Shown: positions 49,279 through 58,522, counted from the first letter of the stretch. The stretch is DNA of 64,000 bases from JAAFIP01 sp043721235 (GCA_043721235.1 JAYSRE010000186.1:1-64000), one strand, 5' to 3'. Numbers and translations are program-made. Notes: a model not told the origin generated them from the letters alone.

Positions 49279-50559
49279 ATGAGCAAAGTTACCAATATGC
49301 GCGTCGCAGACGTGCGGTTCCCCACGTCCCTGCACCTGGACGGCTCGGATGCCATGAACCCAGACCCTGACTATTCTGCAGCCTATGTGATTTTAGAAAC
49401 TGACCAGCTTGGCCTCGAAGGCCATGGCTTGACCTTCACGATTGGCCGTGGCAACGAGATCTGCTGCGCTGCTATTGAGGCCATGCGCCACCTGGTAGTG
49501 GGCCTAGACATGTCGTGGGTGGCCCAGGACATGGGCCGTTTCTGGCGCTATATCACCTCAGACAGCCAGCTGCGTTGGATTGGTCCAGACAAAGGGGCTA
49601 TCCACCTGGCGACAGGTGCGGTGGTCAACGCGGTATGGGATTTGTGGGCCAAGCAGGAGGGTGTGCCTGTGTGGGTGCTGGTGGCGCGCATGAGCCCCGA
49701 GGAGGTGGTCAAGCTGGTTGACTTTCGCTACATCACCGATTGCATCACACCCCAAGAAGCACTGGCTTTGCTGCACAAGCAGGCGGTGGGGAAAGCCGAG
49801 CGCTGGGCAACGCTGGAGCGTGAGGGCTACCCTTGCTACACCACATCGGCGGGCTGGCTGGGCTACGACGACGACAAGCTACGCCGCTTGTGCAAAGAGG
49901 CGATTGACGCGGGCTTTAACCACGTGAAGTTGAAGGTGGGCCGCGACAAAGCGGACGATATTCGCCGCCTTACTATTGCCCGCGAGGTGCTGGGCCCAGA
50001 CCGCCATCTCATGATCGATGCCAACCAAGTGTGGGACGTGCAGCAAGCAGTGGAGTGGGTTAACGACCTGGCCTTTTGCAAGCCGTGGTTTATCGAGGAA
50101 CCCACCAGCCCAGACGACATTGAAGGCCACCGCGTGATCCGCGAGGCCGTGGCGCCAGTAAAAGTGGCCACAGGCGAGATGTGCCAAAACCGCATCATCT
50201 TTAAGCAGTTGATCATGCGCGAAGCGATTGATGTGGTGCAAATTGACGCGTGCCGTTTGGGGGGTGTGAATGAAATTTTGGCTGTCATGCTGATGGCCGC
50301 TAAGTACAACTTGCCTGTGTGTCCGCACGCAGGTGGCGTAGGCCTGTGTGAGTATGTGCAGCATTTGTCCATGATTGACTATTTGTGCATTGCCGGTACC
50401 CGCGAAGGGCGTGTGATTGAGTTTGTGGACCACCTGCATGAACATTTTAAGGAGCCCTGCGTGATTGAAAATGCGGCTTATATGCCGCCCAAGGCTCCCG
50501 GTTTTTCTATTGAAATGAAGCCTGAGTCGATTGCGCGGCATACTTACCGTCGTCCATGA
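49279..50559 (+). CDS. L-fuconate dehydratase (enolase superfamily)
   Basis: Dehydrates L-fuconate to 2-keto-3-deoxy-L-fuconate. It is 426 residues from ATG 49279. Superfamily residues are visible in order: KxK in NHVKLKVGRDKAD, Asp in LMIDANQVWDVQQA, Glu in FIEEPTSPDDIEGHRVI, Glu in VATGEMCQNRI and the His base in CPHAGGVGLCEYVQHLSM. The GEMCQNR and CPHAGGVGLCEYVQH blocks are specific for fuconate dehydratase (compare human ENOSF1). It overlaps the lactonase start by 4 bp. Confidence 0.93.
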   Translation: MSKVTNMRVADVRFPTSLHLDGSDAMNPDPDYSAAYVILETDQLGLEGHGLTFTIGRGNEICCAAIEAMRHLVVGLDMSWVAQDMGRFWRYITSDSQLRWIGPDKGAIHLATGAVVNAVWDLWAKQEGVPVWVLVARMSPEEVVKLVDFRYITDCITPQEALALLHKQAVGKAERWATLEREGYPCYTTSAGWLGYDDDKLRRLCKEAIDAGFNHVKLKVGRDKADDIRRLTIAREVLGPDRHLMIDANQVWDVQQAVEWVNDLAFCKPWFIEEPTSPDDIEGHRVIREAVAPVKVATGEMCQNRIIFKQLIMREAIDVVQIDACRLGGVNEILAVMLMAAKYNLPVCPHAGGVGLCEYVQHLSMIDYLCIAGTREGRVIEFVDHLHEHFKEPCVIENAAYMPPKAPGFSIEMKPESIARHTYRRP

Positions 50560-51443
50560 AGATTGACACCCACCAGCACTATTGGCGCTACAGCGCGCAA
50601 GAGTTCCCGTGGATCAACGATGCCATGCCCTTGCTGCAGCGCGACTGCATGCCGGTGGACTGCGCTGCAGCCCGTAGCGCTGCAGGGGTAGATGCGGTAG
50701 TAGCAGTGCAAGCCCGCACGCTGGCAGCGGAGACTGATTTTTTACTGTACTTGGCCGACCATAACCCCGAGGTAGTGGGGGTAGTGGGCTGGGCAGACCT
50801 GGCTGCGCCAGACCTGGTACGCCAGTTAGAACAGTGGGGCGAGCATGCTGCTTTTAAGGGGTTGCGCCACATTTTGCAAGACGAGCCGGATGTCAGCGCT
50901 TGGGCGGATGCACCTGCTGTCAACCAGGGCCTGCGCGCTGTACAAAACAGCAAACTGGTCTATGACGTTCTGGTGTTTGACCACCAGTTGCCTGCGGTAA
51001 CCGAGTTTTGTGCCCGCCATGACCAGCATTGGCTGGTGCTAGACCATATGGGCAAGCCTGCACTGCGCGACTGGGCACGCAAACCTGAGGTTTTAAGCTA
51101 CTGGAGCAGTTGCATGCGTACACTGGCCACGCTGCCGCATGTGGTGTGCAAACTTTCGGGTGCTGTGACGCAAACAGATTGGGCTGCGCACCACGGCCTT
51201 GAGCCTGAAGCTAGCCAAATTATTCTGTCTTGCTTTGACCAAGCACTGGAGTTCTTTGGGCCGCAGCGGCTGATGTTCGGCTCGGACTGGCCGGTGTGCC
51301 AGCTGGCTGCACCTTACGATGCCGTTAGCAGTTTGGCACAGGTATGGGCTAGCACGCGCCTAACCCTGCAGGAACAAGATGCCTTTTGGAGCGGCAATGC
51401 TGTGCGCTGCTATGGCCTGGATGTGCAGGCCATAGCCGATTGA
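50556..51443 (+). CDS. L-fuconolactonase (amidohydrolase family)
   Basis: Opens L-fucono-lactone to L-fuconate. It is 295 residues. Amidohydrolase_2 signature: N-terminal KIDTHQHYWRY, metal/catalytic His in WLVLDHMGKPALRDWARKPE, KLSG (HVVCKLSGAVTQTDW) and FGSDWPVCQL with the conserved Asp. These are typical of the cog3618 lactonases acting on L-fucono- and L-rhamnonolactone. Translationally coupled to the dehydratase (ATGA). Confidence 0.9.
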   Translation: MKIDTHQHYWRYSAQEFPWINDAMPLLQRDCMPVDCAAARSAAGVDAVVAVQARTLAAETDFLLYLADHNPEVVGVVGWADLAAPDLVRQLEQWGEHAAFKGLRHILQDEPDVSAWADAPAVNQGLRAVQNSKLVYDVLVFDHQLPAVTEFCARHDQHWLVLDHMGKPALRDWARKPEVLSYWSSCMRTLATLPHVVCKLSGAVTQTDWAAHHGLEPEASQIILSCFDQALEFFGPQRLMFGSDWPVCQLAAPYDAVSSLAQVWASTRLTLQEQDAFWSGNAVRCYGLDVQAIAD

Positions 51444-51466
51444 TTTTTTTTACACCGAGAGTTTCC

Positions 51467-52243
51467 ATGGATTTGCATTTGAAAGACAAGGTGGTTATCG
51501 TTACAGGTGGTGCCAGTGGCATTGGCGCGGCCATATCTCTCACATTGGCCCAAGAGGGAGCGATACCGGTAATTTTTGGCAAAAGCCCCATGCTAGGTGA
51601 TTTTGTGCAGTCGTTGCAGGCCACGGCGGCGCAGCATCTGTTTGTGCAGTTGGAGTTGTCAGACGACGCGGCTTGCGGCGCTGCAGTAGAGCGGGTGGTG
51701 GCCCAATTTGGCCGTGTAGATGGCCTGGTGAACAATGCTGGAGTCAACGACAACATTGGGCTGGATGCGGGCCGCGATGCCTTTGTGGGTTCGCTTGAGC
51801 GCAATTTGATTCACTATTACAGCATGGCGCATTATTGCGTGCCGCACCTTAAGGCGGTCAAAGGTGCGATCGTTAATATATCGTCTAAAACCGCATTGAC
51901 TGGGCAGGGGAACACCAGTGGCTACTGCGCGTCCAAGGGCGCACAGCTGTCTTTGACGCGCGAGTGGGCGGCTGCGTTGCTACGCGATGGCGTGCGGGTG
52001 AATGCGCTGATCCCCGCCGAGGTAATGACCCCGTTATACGCACGCTGGGTCAACAGCTTTGACAACGCCAGCGAGAAGTTGGCATCGATTACCGCCAAAA
52101 TCCCCCTGGGCCACCGGATGACCACGTCTGAGGAAATTGCCCGCATGTGCGTTTTTCTTTTGTCTGATGCCTCTTCCCATACCACTGGGCAGTGGGTGTT
52201 TGTGGATGGGGGTTACACCCATTTAGACAGGGCCTTGTCTTGA
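51467..52243 (+). CDS. L-fucose dehydrogenase (SDR)
   Basis: Oxidises L-fucose (pyranose) to L-fucono-1,5-lactone, the first step. It is 258 residues from ATG 51467; the frame running back to 51386 overlaps the lactonase and lacks SDR sequence. Motifs: TGGASGIGAAI, NNAGVNDNIGLDAG, and NISSKTALTGQGNTSGYCAS with KGAQ following. The DDxxG-like NDNIGLDAGRDAFVGSLERN segment is common in fucose/arabinose-acting SDRs, as I recall. Which SDR in this cluster does step 1 and which does step 4 is inferred from subfamily resemblance. Confidence 0.83.
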   Translation: MDLHLKDKVVIVTGGASGIGAAISLTLAQEGAIPVIFGKSPMLGDFVQSLQATAAQHLFVQLELSDDAACGAAVERVVAQFGRVDGLVNNAGVNDNIGLDAGRDAFVGSLERNLIHYYSMAHYCVPHLKAVKGAIVNISSKTALTGQGNTSGYCASKGAQLSLTREWAAALLRDGVRVNALIPAEVMTPLYARWVNSFDNASEKLASITAKIPLGHRMTTSEEIARMCVFLLSDASSHTTGQWVFVDGGYTHLDRALS

Positions 52244-52292
52244 GGGCGTTTACTTAAGGTCCACCAGGCTACTGCCTAAAGTGTAAAAAAAC

Positions 52293-53117
52293 TCACCCCG
52301 GCTGCTGTGCCTGCATACACGGCACCTGTACCAGCACACGGCGGCCAGCGTCTACCCGCATGGCTGACAAACAGCCGCCCCATACACAGCCGGTGTCTAG
52401 CGCCAACACATTGGGCTGGTTAACCAAACCCAAAGTAGACCAATGGCCAAATGCTACGGGCGTGCCCGCTGTTAAACGACCCGGCACGTCAAACCATGGC
52501 ATGCAGCCAGTGGGCGCACTGCCAGCGGCTTCTTTGGTGGCAAATTCCATCACGCCTTGTGCTGTGCAAAAGCGCAAACGGGTCAGTGTGTTGACGATGA
52601 CCCGCAGGCGATCGGTGCCTGCTAAGCCTTCAGCCCACTGGGCCGGGGCGTTGCCGTACATGCTGCGCAAAAAGTCGGCGTAGTCATTGGCCTGCAGCGC
52701 GCTGGCTACCTCGCCGCCGTAGGCTAGGGTCTGCGCGGCGGTCCACTGCGGCAGCACGCCTGCATGCACCATCAAAAAGCCGCCGCGCTGCAGCGTCAGC
52801 GGCCTGTGGCGCAGCCAGTGCAGCAGCGTGGGGGCATCGGGGGCAGCCAGCAGCTGGCCCAGGGTATCGTTCTTGTGCGCTGGACGCACATGGCTGGCCA
52901 CAGCCAGGGCGTGCAGGTCGTGGTTGCCCAGCAGACAGTCGGCGCTGCTGCCCAGCGCGGCCAGCTTGCGCAGCACAGCCAGCGAACCGGGGCCACGGTT
53001 AACCAGGTCGCCCAGCAGTACCACATGGTCGCGGCTGGGGGAGAAGTCTAACGCGCCCAAAAGTGCGTCTAGCGAGGTGTTGCAGCCCTGCACATCGCCA
53101 ATCAGATACAGTGCCAT
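52293..53117 (-). CDS. apaH: Symmetrical bis(5'-nucleosyl)-tetraphosphatase
   Basis: Cleaves Ap4A to two ADP and, in E. coli, removes Np4 caps from RNA. About 274 residues from ATG 53117 (AGGGGTGCAACAC upstream). Metallophosphatase motifs: YLIGDVQGC, LLGDLVNRGPGS, LLGNHDLHALA and MVHAGVLPQW. The ending CVWGGCLSAMRVD is typical. Convergent with the fucose dehydrogenase gene. Confidence 0.94.
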   Translation of the reverse strand: MALYLIGDVQGCNTSLDALLGALDFSPSRDHVVLLGDLVNRGPGSLAVLRKLAALGSSADCLLGNHDLHALAVASHVRPAHKNDTLGQLLAAPDAPTLLHWLRHRPLTLQRGGFLMVHAGVLPQWTAAQTLAYGGEVASALQANDYADFLRSMYGNAPAQWAEGLAGTDRLRVIVNTLTRLRFCTAQGVMEFATKEAAGSAPTGCMPWFDVPGRLTAGTPVAFGHWSTLGLVNQPNVLALDTGCVWGGCLSAMRVDAGRRVLVQVPCMQAQQPG

Positions 53118-53143
53118 GTGTTGCACCCCTAAAATATGAATGT

Positions 53144-54448
53144 ATGGACTTTATCCTGATTGCGCTGCTGACCTTGCTGAACGCAGCTTTTGCTATGAGC
53201 GAGATGGCCCTGACCGCCAGCCGCAAAACCCGTTTGATGGCCATGGCCGAGGCGGGCGACCTGGGTGCCAAAGCGGCCCTGCTGCTCAATGAGAACCCCA
53301 CCCAAATGCTGTCTACCGTGCAGGTGGGTATTACATCGATTGGCATGCTCAATGGCATTGTGGGCGAGGCAGCTTTCAGCGACAATGTGGCCAGCTTTTT
53401 GCAGGCCATGGGGTTGGCGGCTAAATTTGCAGCCCCTACAGCCACTACTATTGTGGTGGCCAGTATTACTTTTATTACCCTGATTTTTGGTGAGTTGGTG
53501 CCCAAGCGCATCGGACTGCTGTACCCCGAGGCTGTAGCCCGCGTGATGGCGCGGCCCATGGCCTGGCTGGCCAAAGTGGCCAACCCGTTCGTTAAGCTGC
53601 TCACCATGTGCACCCAAGGCGTGCTGCAACTGATGCGCGTGAACACCAACAATGCCCGCGCTGTAACCGAAGCCGAAATAGCCGCCAGCCTAGACGAAGG
53701 CCTGGACGCAGGCGTCATGGAGGTGCACGAGCGCCAGATGGTGGAAAATCTGTTTCACTTAGACGACAGGCCGCTTACTTCGATCATGGTGCCGCGCACC
53801 GATATTGTGTGGTTAGACGCACAGCTTACGGTGGCGCAAGGTTTGGCTTTGGCCGGCGGCTCTAAAGATGCCAGCGTGAAAACATCGCACAGCTGGTTTC
53901 CTGTGGGGCGCGGCGGGCTGGACGACGTGATTGGCTTGGTCAGCGTGGCCCGCATGCTGCGCTCAGACGGCCAAACCAGCCTGGCCAGCTTGGCCAGCCC
54001 CGCTATTTTTATCCCTGAAACTTTAAGCGGCCTAGAGCTGCTAGAGCAGTTTAGAAAGCAGTCTGCCCGCATGGTGTTTGTGGTGGACGAATACGGCGTA
54101 GTGCAGGGCCTGCTGACCCCGCGCGACCTGCTAGAGGCCATCACAGGCGAGCTCAAGCCCCAAGCGGCAGGCGATGCTTGGGCGCAGCACCAAACCGACG
54201 GCAGCTGGCTGCTAGACGGCTTAATGCCCATCGCCGAGCTAAAAGCGCGCTTGGGCATCGACGATGACCTACCCGAAGAAGACAAAAATCGCTATAACAC
54301 TCTGGCGGGCCTGCTGATGGCGGTGGCCGGTGACTTGCCGCAACAAGGCGATGTGATCGACTGCGATGGCTGGCAATTTGAGGTGAAAGCGCTGGACGGT
54401 CGCCGTTTAGACCGTATACGGGCAGTAAAAGCGGGTATCCCTCTGTAA
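53144..54448 (+). CDS. CNNM/CBS-domain membrane protein (hemolysin C / CorC-associated family)
   Basis: A 434-residue protein from ATG 53144. The N-terminal CNNM (DUF21) domain has about four helices (MDFILIALLTLLNAAFAMSE, MLSTVQVGITSIGMLNGIVG, LIFGELVPKRIGLLYPEAVA). Two CBS motifs follow (about 215-340; DRPLTSIMVPRTDIVWLDAQ, RMVFVVDEYGVVQGLLTPRD) and a C-terminal CorC_HlyC domain (YNTLAGLLMAVAGDLPQQGD). Such proteins are linked to magnesium or other cation transport; the substrate is not determinable. Divergent from apaH by 26 bp. Confidence 0.9.
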   Translation: MDFILIALLTLLNAAFAMSEMALTASRKTRLMAMAEAGDLGAKAALLLNENPTQMLSTVQVGITSIGMLNGIVGEAAFSDNVASFLQAMGLAAKFAAPTATTIVVASITFITLIFGELVPKRIGLLYPEAVARVMARPMAWLAKVANPFVKLLTMCTQGVLQLMRVNTNNARAVTEAEIAASLDEGLDAGVMEVHERQMVENLFHLDDRPLTSIMVPRTDIVWLDAQLTVAQGLALAGGSKDASVKTSHSWFPVGRGGLDDVIGLVSVARMLRSDGQTSLASLASPAIFIPETLSGLELLEQFRKQSARMVFVVDEYGVVQGLLTPRDLLEAITGELKPQAAGDAWAQHQTDGSWLLDGLMPIAELKARLGIDDDLPEEDKNRYNTLAGLLMAVAGDLPQQGDVIDCDGWQFEVKALDGRRLDRIRAVKAGIPL

Positions 54449-54597
54449 ATTTGCTGTAAATTCACTGCTGAACTGCCGTTTTCAGGGGTTTGTGTGAACC
54501 AGTTGGCAATTCGGCAGTCTACTATTTGCTCAGGTCATACGTTATAGCTGTGCAGGGATCTTGCGCCCTGCAGCCCTGATTTTTAAAAGGTGGTTTT

Positions 54598-55392
54598 ATG
54601 CGGCGTTCATCTGTTTTTGTAGCTTCTATGTTGTCCGTCGGCACAGCTGCCGTTATGTGGGCTGCCCCTGTGCAGGCCCAAGAAGTAGGTCGCGTGCTGT
54701 CTAGCACTGCGCTGATCAGCCAGGTTAGCGTGCCGCGCCAAGTATGTGCGCAAGAGGTCGTGCAAGTGCAAAGCCAAACCCCAGGTACCAAGTCAGGCGC
54801 AGGCGCGCTGATGGGCGCAGTTGCAGGTGGTGTAACAGGTAACGCCATCGGTAGTGGCAATGGCCGTGCAGCAGCCACTATTTTGGGTTTTATTGGTGGC
54901 GCTATTTTGGGTGACAGGATAGAAGGCGCAAGCCCCGGCCTGGTGTCCACCAGCCAGCAGACCATCAACCGCTGCAGCACGCAAAACTTCATTGAAAACC
55001 GCACTACAGGCTACCAAGTGGTGTACGAATACGCAGGCAAACAGTACAGCGTGCAAATGCCGCAAGACCCCGGCCCCAGCATCCAACTGCAAGTGGCACC
55101 TGTGCAACAGATTTTGCCCCGCCCTGTAGCGCAGGTAGATGAGGTACGCCAAGTGGCCCAGCCCCTGTCTGCAGACAACGCTGTGTTGGTATCCCAGTCG
55201 CCTTACCAGCCGATATTTCAGCCTCAAGCTGCCCCTGTAGTGGTGGTGACGACCCCCGGTTACTACTACCCCGCCCCTGTGCTGGGCGCGTCGTTCGTGA
55301 TTCGCGCGGGTAACAGCAGCGGTTACTACAGCCACAGCAGCAGCCACAGCCGCCGCGCAGCCCCTTACCCACACTACCCGGCTTACTTTCGT
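54598..55392 (+). CDS. Glycine-zipper 2TM surface protein
   Basis: A 265-residue exported protein (stop TGA at 55393-55395 just after the listed end). Signal peptide about 1-29 (AAPVQAQ). The glycine zipper GALMGAVAGGVTGNAIGSGN and FIGGAILGDRIEG (about 76-107) is the Rickettsia 17-kDa antigen-type domain, usually outer-membrane or envelope associated. The last third is Gln/Pro/Tyr-rich and ends in Ser/His repeats (YYSHSSSHSRRAAPYP). The stop overlaps the next start (TGATG), so it is co-translated with the response regulator. Confidence 0.85.
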
Positions 55393-55394
55393 TG

Positions 55395-56153
55395 ATGCTT
55401 TCTTGCCAAGGGCCTTGGCGCGTATTCATTGTCGAAGACGACCCCGCAACTCGCGCGTTTTTTGCCAGCTCGGTGCAGCGCTGCCCCCAGCTTGTGCTGG
55501 CTGGCCAAGCGGCCAGCGTAGCCGAAGCCTGTTTAGCCCTTTCTGCCCAAAGTATGGCCATCGATGTGCTGATGACCGACCTGGGCCTGCCGGACGGCAG
55601 CGGCGTAGAAGTGATTCGCTTTGCCCTAGCGCAGCACCCGTGCTGCGAGGCGTTGGTAATCTCTATGTTTGGCGACGAAGACAATGTGCTGTCCAGCATC
55701 GAAGCCGGCGCCACGGGCTATATTCACAAAGATGCGGCCCCTGACGACATTGCCCAGTCGGTGCTGCAGCTCAAAGCGGGCCACTCCCCTATCTCTCCCA
55801 TGATTGCCAGGCGCGTACTAGAAAAATACCGCAGTATGGTCCTTAATTTAGAACAAAATAGTGCTATCGCCCAAGGAAATGCTGAACAAGCAGCTATCAA
55901 AAACAGAGTAAGCGTAGACGCAAATGCCGTGCAATACGAGGTTGACCCCGGCACCCCCACACTGTCCCAGCGCGAACATGAGGTGCTGGAACGCATTGCC
56001 CGCGGCTTTTCATATGCAGAGATCACCAAGCTAGGCAATATCAGCGTGAACACCGTGCAAACCCACATTAAAAACCTGTACGCCAAACTTGCTGTGCACA
56101 ACAAAAGTGAAGCCGTGTTCGAGGCCACACGTTTAGGGATCCTGCCGCGCTAA
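55395..56153 (+). CDS. LuxR/NarL-family response regulator with in-frame repeat element
   Basis: A 252-residue regulator from ATG 55395. Receiver domain about 8-125: EDD at 14-16, phosphoacceptor D62 (MTDLGLPDGSG), K112 (YIHKDAAPDD). LuxR HTH about 185-250: LSQREHEVLERIARGFSYAE, ISVNTVQTHIKNLYAKLAVH. The linker holds IAQGNAEQAAIKN (158-170), the same peptide as in the LytTR regulator at 12008 and encoded by the same repeat. No partner kinase is adjacent; it shares an overlap with the glycine-zipper protein gene upstream. Confidence 0.92.
   Translation: MLSCQGPWRVFIVEDDPATRAFFASSVQRCPQLVLAGQAASVAEACLALSAQSMAIDVLMTDLGLPDGSGVEVIRFALAQHPCCEALVISMFGDEDNVLSSIEAGATGYIHKDAAPDDIAQSVLQLKAGHSPISPMIARRVLEKYRSMVLNLEQNSAIAQGNAEQAAIKNRVSVDANAVQYEVDPGTPTLSQREHEVLERIARGFSYAEITKLGNISVNTVQTHIKNLYAKLAVHNKSEAVFEATRLGILPR
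55840..55906 (-). repeat. Dispersed GCATTTCCTTGGGCGATA repeat, copy 9 (inside LuxR-type regulator)
   Basis: GTGCTATCGCCCAAGGAAAT at 55861, then GCTGAACAAGCAGCTATCAA. Read as AIAQGNAEQAAIKN. The consensus TAA after GAA is CAA here. Confidence 0.88.
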
Positions 56154-56216
56154 CGCGGTGAGTCAGTTAGCCTGCGCAACAGCGGCCTTATCGTGCCTTA
56201 ACAACCCGCCATAGAA

Positions 56217-56246
56217 AAAGCCACTTGAAGCAACTCAAGTGGCTTT
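56217..56246 (+). terminator. Terminator-like hairpin after the LuxR-type regulator
   Basis: AAAGCCACTTGA (56217-56228) pairs perfectly with TCAAGTGGCTTT (56235-56246) over a 6-nt loop. The T-run is only three, followed by CAAA; preceding A's would give a U-run in the opposite direction. Probably a terminator for the upstream operon. Confidence 0.7.
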
Positions 56247-56414
56247 CAAATGCCATGAGCGGAATTGAAAAGCACGCTGCAATCCGCATGAACGTTACAT
56301 AACCAAATTCCCTGTTGTTAGAGTGATGGAGGTGACTGCAGTAAGTATGAAAAAATACTTATCTTCAGACTTTTGAAGGGCAGCGACAAACGCTGGCCAA
56401 GCCATAATACCTAC

Positions 56415-57434
56415 ATGATTGAACGCATGCTTTGGCACCCCGTGGCTTTATCAACTGACTTGGCAGACAAGCCCGTGGCTGTGCAGCTATTGACTGAGAA
56501 TGTCGTGCTGTGGCGCGATGCGCAGGGCACCGCGTATGCCTGGGCTGACAGGTGCCCCCACCGTGGAGCCAAGCTGTCGCTGGGGCGTATAGATGTGAAC
56601 GCGCAGGGTGCCAGCACGCTGGAGTGCGCCTACCACGGCTGGCAGTTTGACGGGGCAGGGCATTGCACGCTGGTGCCTGCGTTGCCTGCGTTTGCACCGC
56701 CGCCTGCGCACAGCGCGCAAACTTTTGCAGCGCAAGAGGCCTATGGCCTGGTATGGGTGCAGCTAGAGGCTGCGCACACCAAGCTGCCAGACTTTGCCGC
56801 ACACACAGACACCCACTTGCGCAAAATTGCCTGTGGCCCCTACGACGTAGCCACCAGTGCGCCGCGTGTGGTGGAAAATTTCTTGGACATGGCGCATTTT
56901 GGTTTTGTGCACGAAGGGTTTTTGGGCGCGCGCGACACCACCGCGCAGGCCGACTATGCGGTAGAGCGCACGACGCATGGCATTCGCGCCAAGGGTTGCC
57001 GTGCTTGGCAGCCGCGAAGCAATGTGCATACCACGCAAGGTGCAGAGGTGTCGTACACCTACGAGGTGGTGTCGCCCTATTGCGCGCATTTGGTTAAAGT
57101 GCCGGAGGTCGCGCAGCGCACTGCTGCCAGTATGCCAACGGACACTAGGGCGGCAGACTACCGTGAATCGATTGCCCTGTGGGTGTGCCCGGTCTCGCCC
57201 GAGTCCAGCCGCGTGTGGTTCACCATGGCGGTGGCTGACTTTGAAACGCCTGCCGCCGAGCTGCAGAACTTTCAAAACACTATTTTTATGCAGGACAAAC
57301 CGATTTTAGAATCACAAAGCCCTGCCAGGTTGCCGCTAGATCTGCGGGCCGAACTGCATACGGCTGCAGACAAAGCCTCTGCTGCGTACCGCCGCTATTT
57401 GCAAGAATGCGGCATCACTTTTGGAGTATTTTGA
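56415..57434 (+). CDS. Rieske [2Fe-2S] oxygenase, VanA-like
   Basis: Terminal oxygenase component of a ring-hydroxylating or O/N-demethylating monooxygenase. About 339 residues from ATG 56415 (MIERMLWHPVALST). Rieske ligands: CPHRGAKLSLG and CAYHGWQFDG. The mononuclear iron site is in VENFLDMAHFGFVHEG. Its size and opening WHPVA match the vanillate demethylase/caffeine demethylase branch. No reductase gene is adjacent. One base separates it from an adenine-deaminase-like gene, suggesting a purine or N-methylpurine substrate; this is inference. Confidence 0.87.
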   Translation: MIERMLWHPVALSTDLADKPVAVQLLTENVVLWRDAQGTAYAWADRCPHRGAKLSLGRIDVNAQGASTLECAYHGWQFDGAGHCTLVPALPAFAPPPAHSAQTFAAQEAYGLVWVQLEAAHTKLPDFAAHTDTHLRKIACGPYDVATSAPRVVENFLDMAHFGFVHEGFLGARDTTAQADYAVERTTHGIRAKGCRAWQPRSNVHTTQGAEVSYTYEVVSPYCAHLVKVPEVAQRTAASMPTDTRAADYRESIALWVCPVSPESSRVWFTMAVADFETPAAELQNFQNTIFMQDKPILESQSPARLPLDLRAELHTAADKASAAYRRYLQECGITFGVF

Positions 57435-57435
57435 G

Positions 57436-58479
57436 ATGAATTTTAGGGTTAAACCAGTTCGTGCAGAGCGCCTGCCTGACCTGCTGCGGCGCATGCCCAA
57501 AGCAGAGCTGCATATTCACATTGAAGGCTCATTAGAACCCGAATTGATATTTGCTTTAGCGCAGCGCAATGCGATCAGTATTGCGTATAAAAGTGTAGAA
57601 GACCTGCGTAAAGCCTACGCTTTTAGTAACTTGCAAAGCTTCTTGGATATTTACTATGCGGGCGCATCGGTTTTAGTCCAAGAACAAGACTTCTACGATA
57701 TGGCCCAAGCATACTTGGAACGGGCAGCTACTGATAACGTAGCGTGTGCTGAGATTTTCTTTGACCCACAAACGCACACTGCACGGGGCGTGGCCATGGA
57801 AACGGTGGTGAGCGGACTGCACCGTGCGTGTACAGATGCCAAGGCTGACTACGGCGTTGACGCAGCGCTTATCTTGTGCTTTTTGCGGCATTTAAGTGAG
57901 GAGGAAGCTTTTGAAACCCTAGAGCAAGCGCTCCCCATGCGCGACAAGTTCATTGGCATTGGCCTGGACAGCGCAGAGGTAGGCAACCCGCCCGAGAAAT
58001 TTGCCAAAGTGTTCAAGCGCTGCAAAGAGCTGGGCTTTCGTTTGGTAGCCCACGCAGGCGAAGAAGGCCCACCTGCCTATGTGTGGAGCGCACTGGATGT
58101 ACTTAAAGTAGAACGCATTGACCACGGCGTGCAGTCCAGCAAAGACGCCTTGCTGATGCAGCGCTTGGCTAAAGACCGTATCCCGTTGACGGTGTGCCCA
58201 CTGTCTAACCAGAAGCTGTGTGTCTACCCCAACTTGGCTGACCACAACCTGGGCCAGTTGCTGGACGCCGGCCTGTGTGCCATGGTTAATTCGGACGACC
58301 CAGCGTATTTTGGCGGCTACATCAATGAGAACTTTACCCAAACCTTCGCTGCCACCAGCCTGACCGCCCAGCACGCTTACCAGTTAGCCTGCAACAGTTT
58401 TGAGGCCAGCTTTACCAGCGCAGCACAAAAGCGCACTTACATTGACCGTGTGAGTGAGGTGTTTGAGTCGTTTTACTAA
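57436..58479 (+). CDS. add: Adenosine/adenine deaminase family, probably adenine deaminase
   Basis: A zinc hydrolase of 347 residues from ATG 57436. Zn and catalytic motifs: AELHIHIEGSLEPEL, VAHAGEEGP, RIDHGVQSS and VNSDDPAYFGGYI. The internal pattern LRKAYAFSNLQSFLDIYYAG, FFDPQTHTARG and FLRHLSEEEAFETL closely matches, from memory, the bacterial adenosine-deaminase-like enzymes shown to be adenine deaminases (Pseudomonas PA0148 type). So adenine to hypoxanthine is the best guess. Directly downstream of the Rieske gene. Confidence 0.88.
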   Translation: MNFRVKPVRAERLPDLLRRMPKAELHIHIEGSLEPELIFALAQRNAISIAYKSVEDLRKAYAFSNLQSFLDIYYAGASVLVQEQDFYDMAQAYLERAATDNVACAEIFFDPQTHTARGVAMETVVSGLHRACTDAKADYGVDAALILCFLRHLSEEEAFETLEQALPMRDKFIGIGLDSAEVGNPPEKFAKVFKRCKELGFRLVAHAGEEGPPAYVWSALDVLKVERIDHGVQSSKDALLMQRLAKDRIPLTVCPLSNQKLCVYPNLADHNLGQLLDAGLCAMVNSDDPAYFGGYINENFTQTFAATSLTAQHAYQLACNSFEASFTSAAQKRTYIDRVSEVFESFY

Positions 58480-58522
58480 GACGCTTTGTATTAGTCTGTA
58501 TTTTTGATTTAAGCTTGTCACC

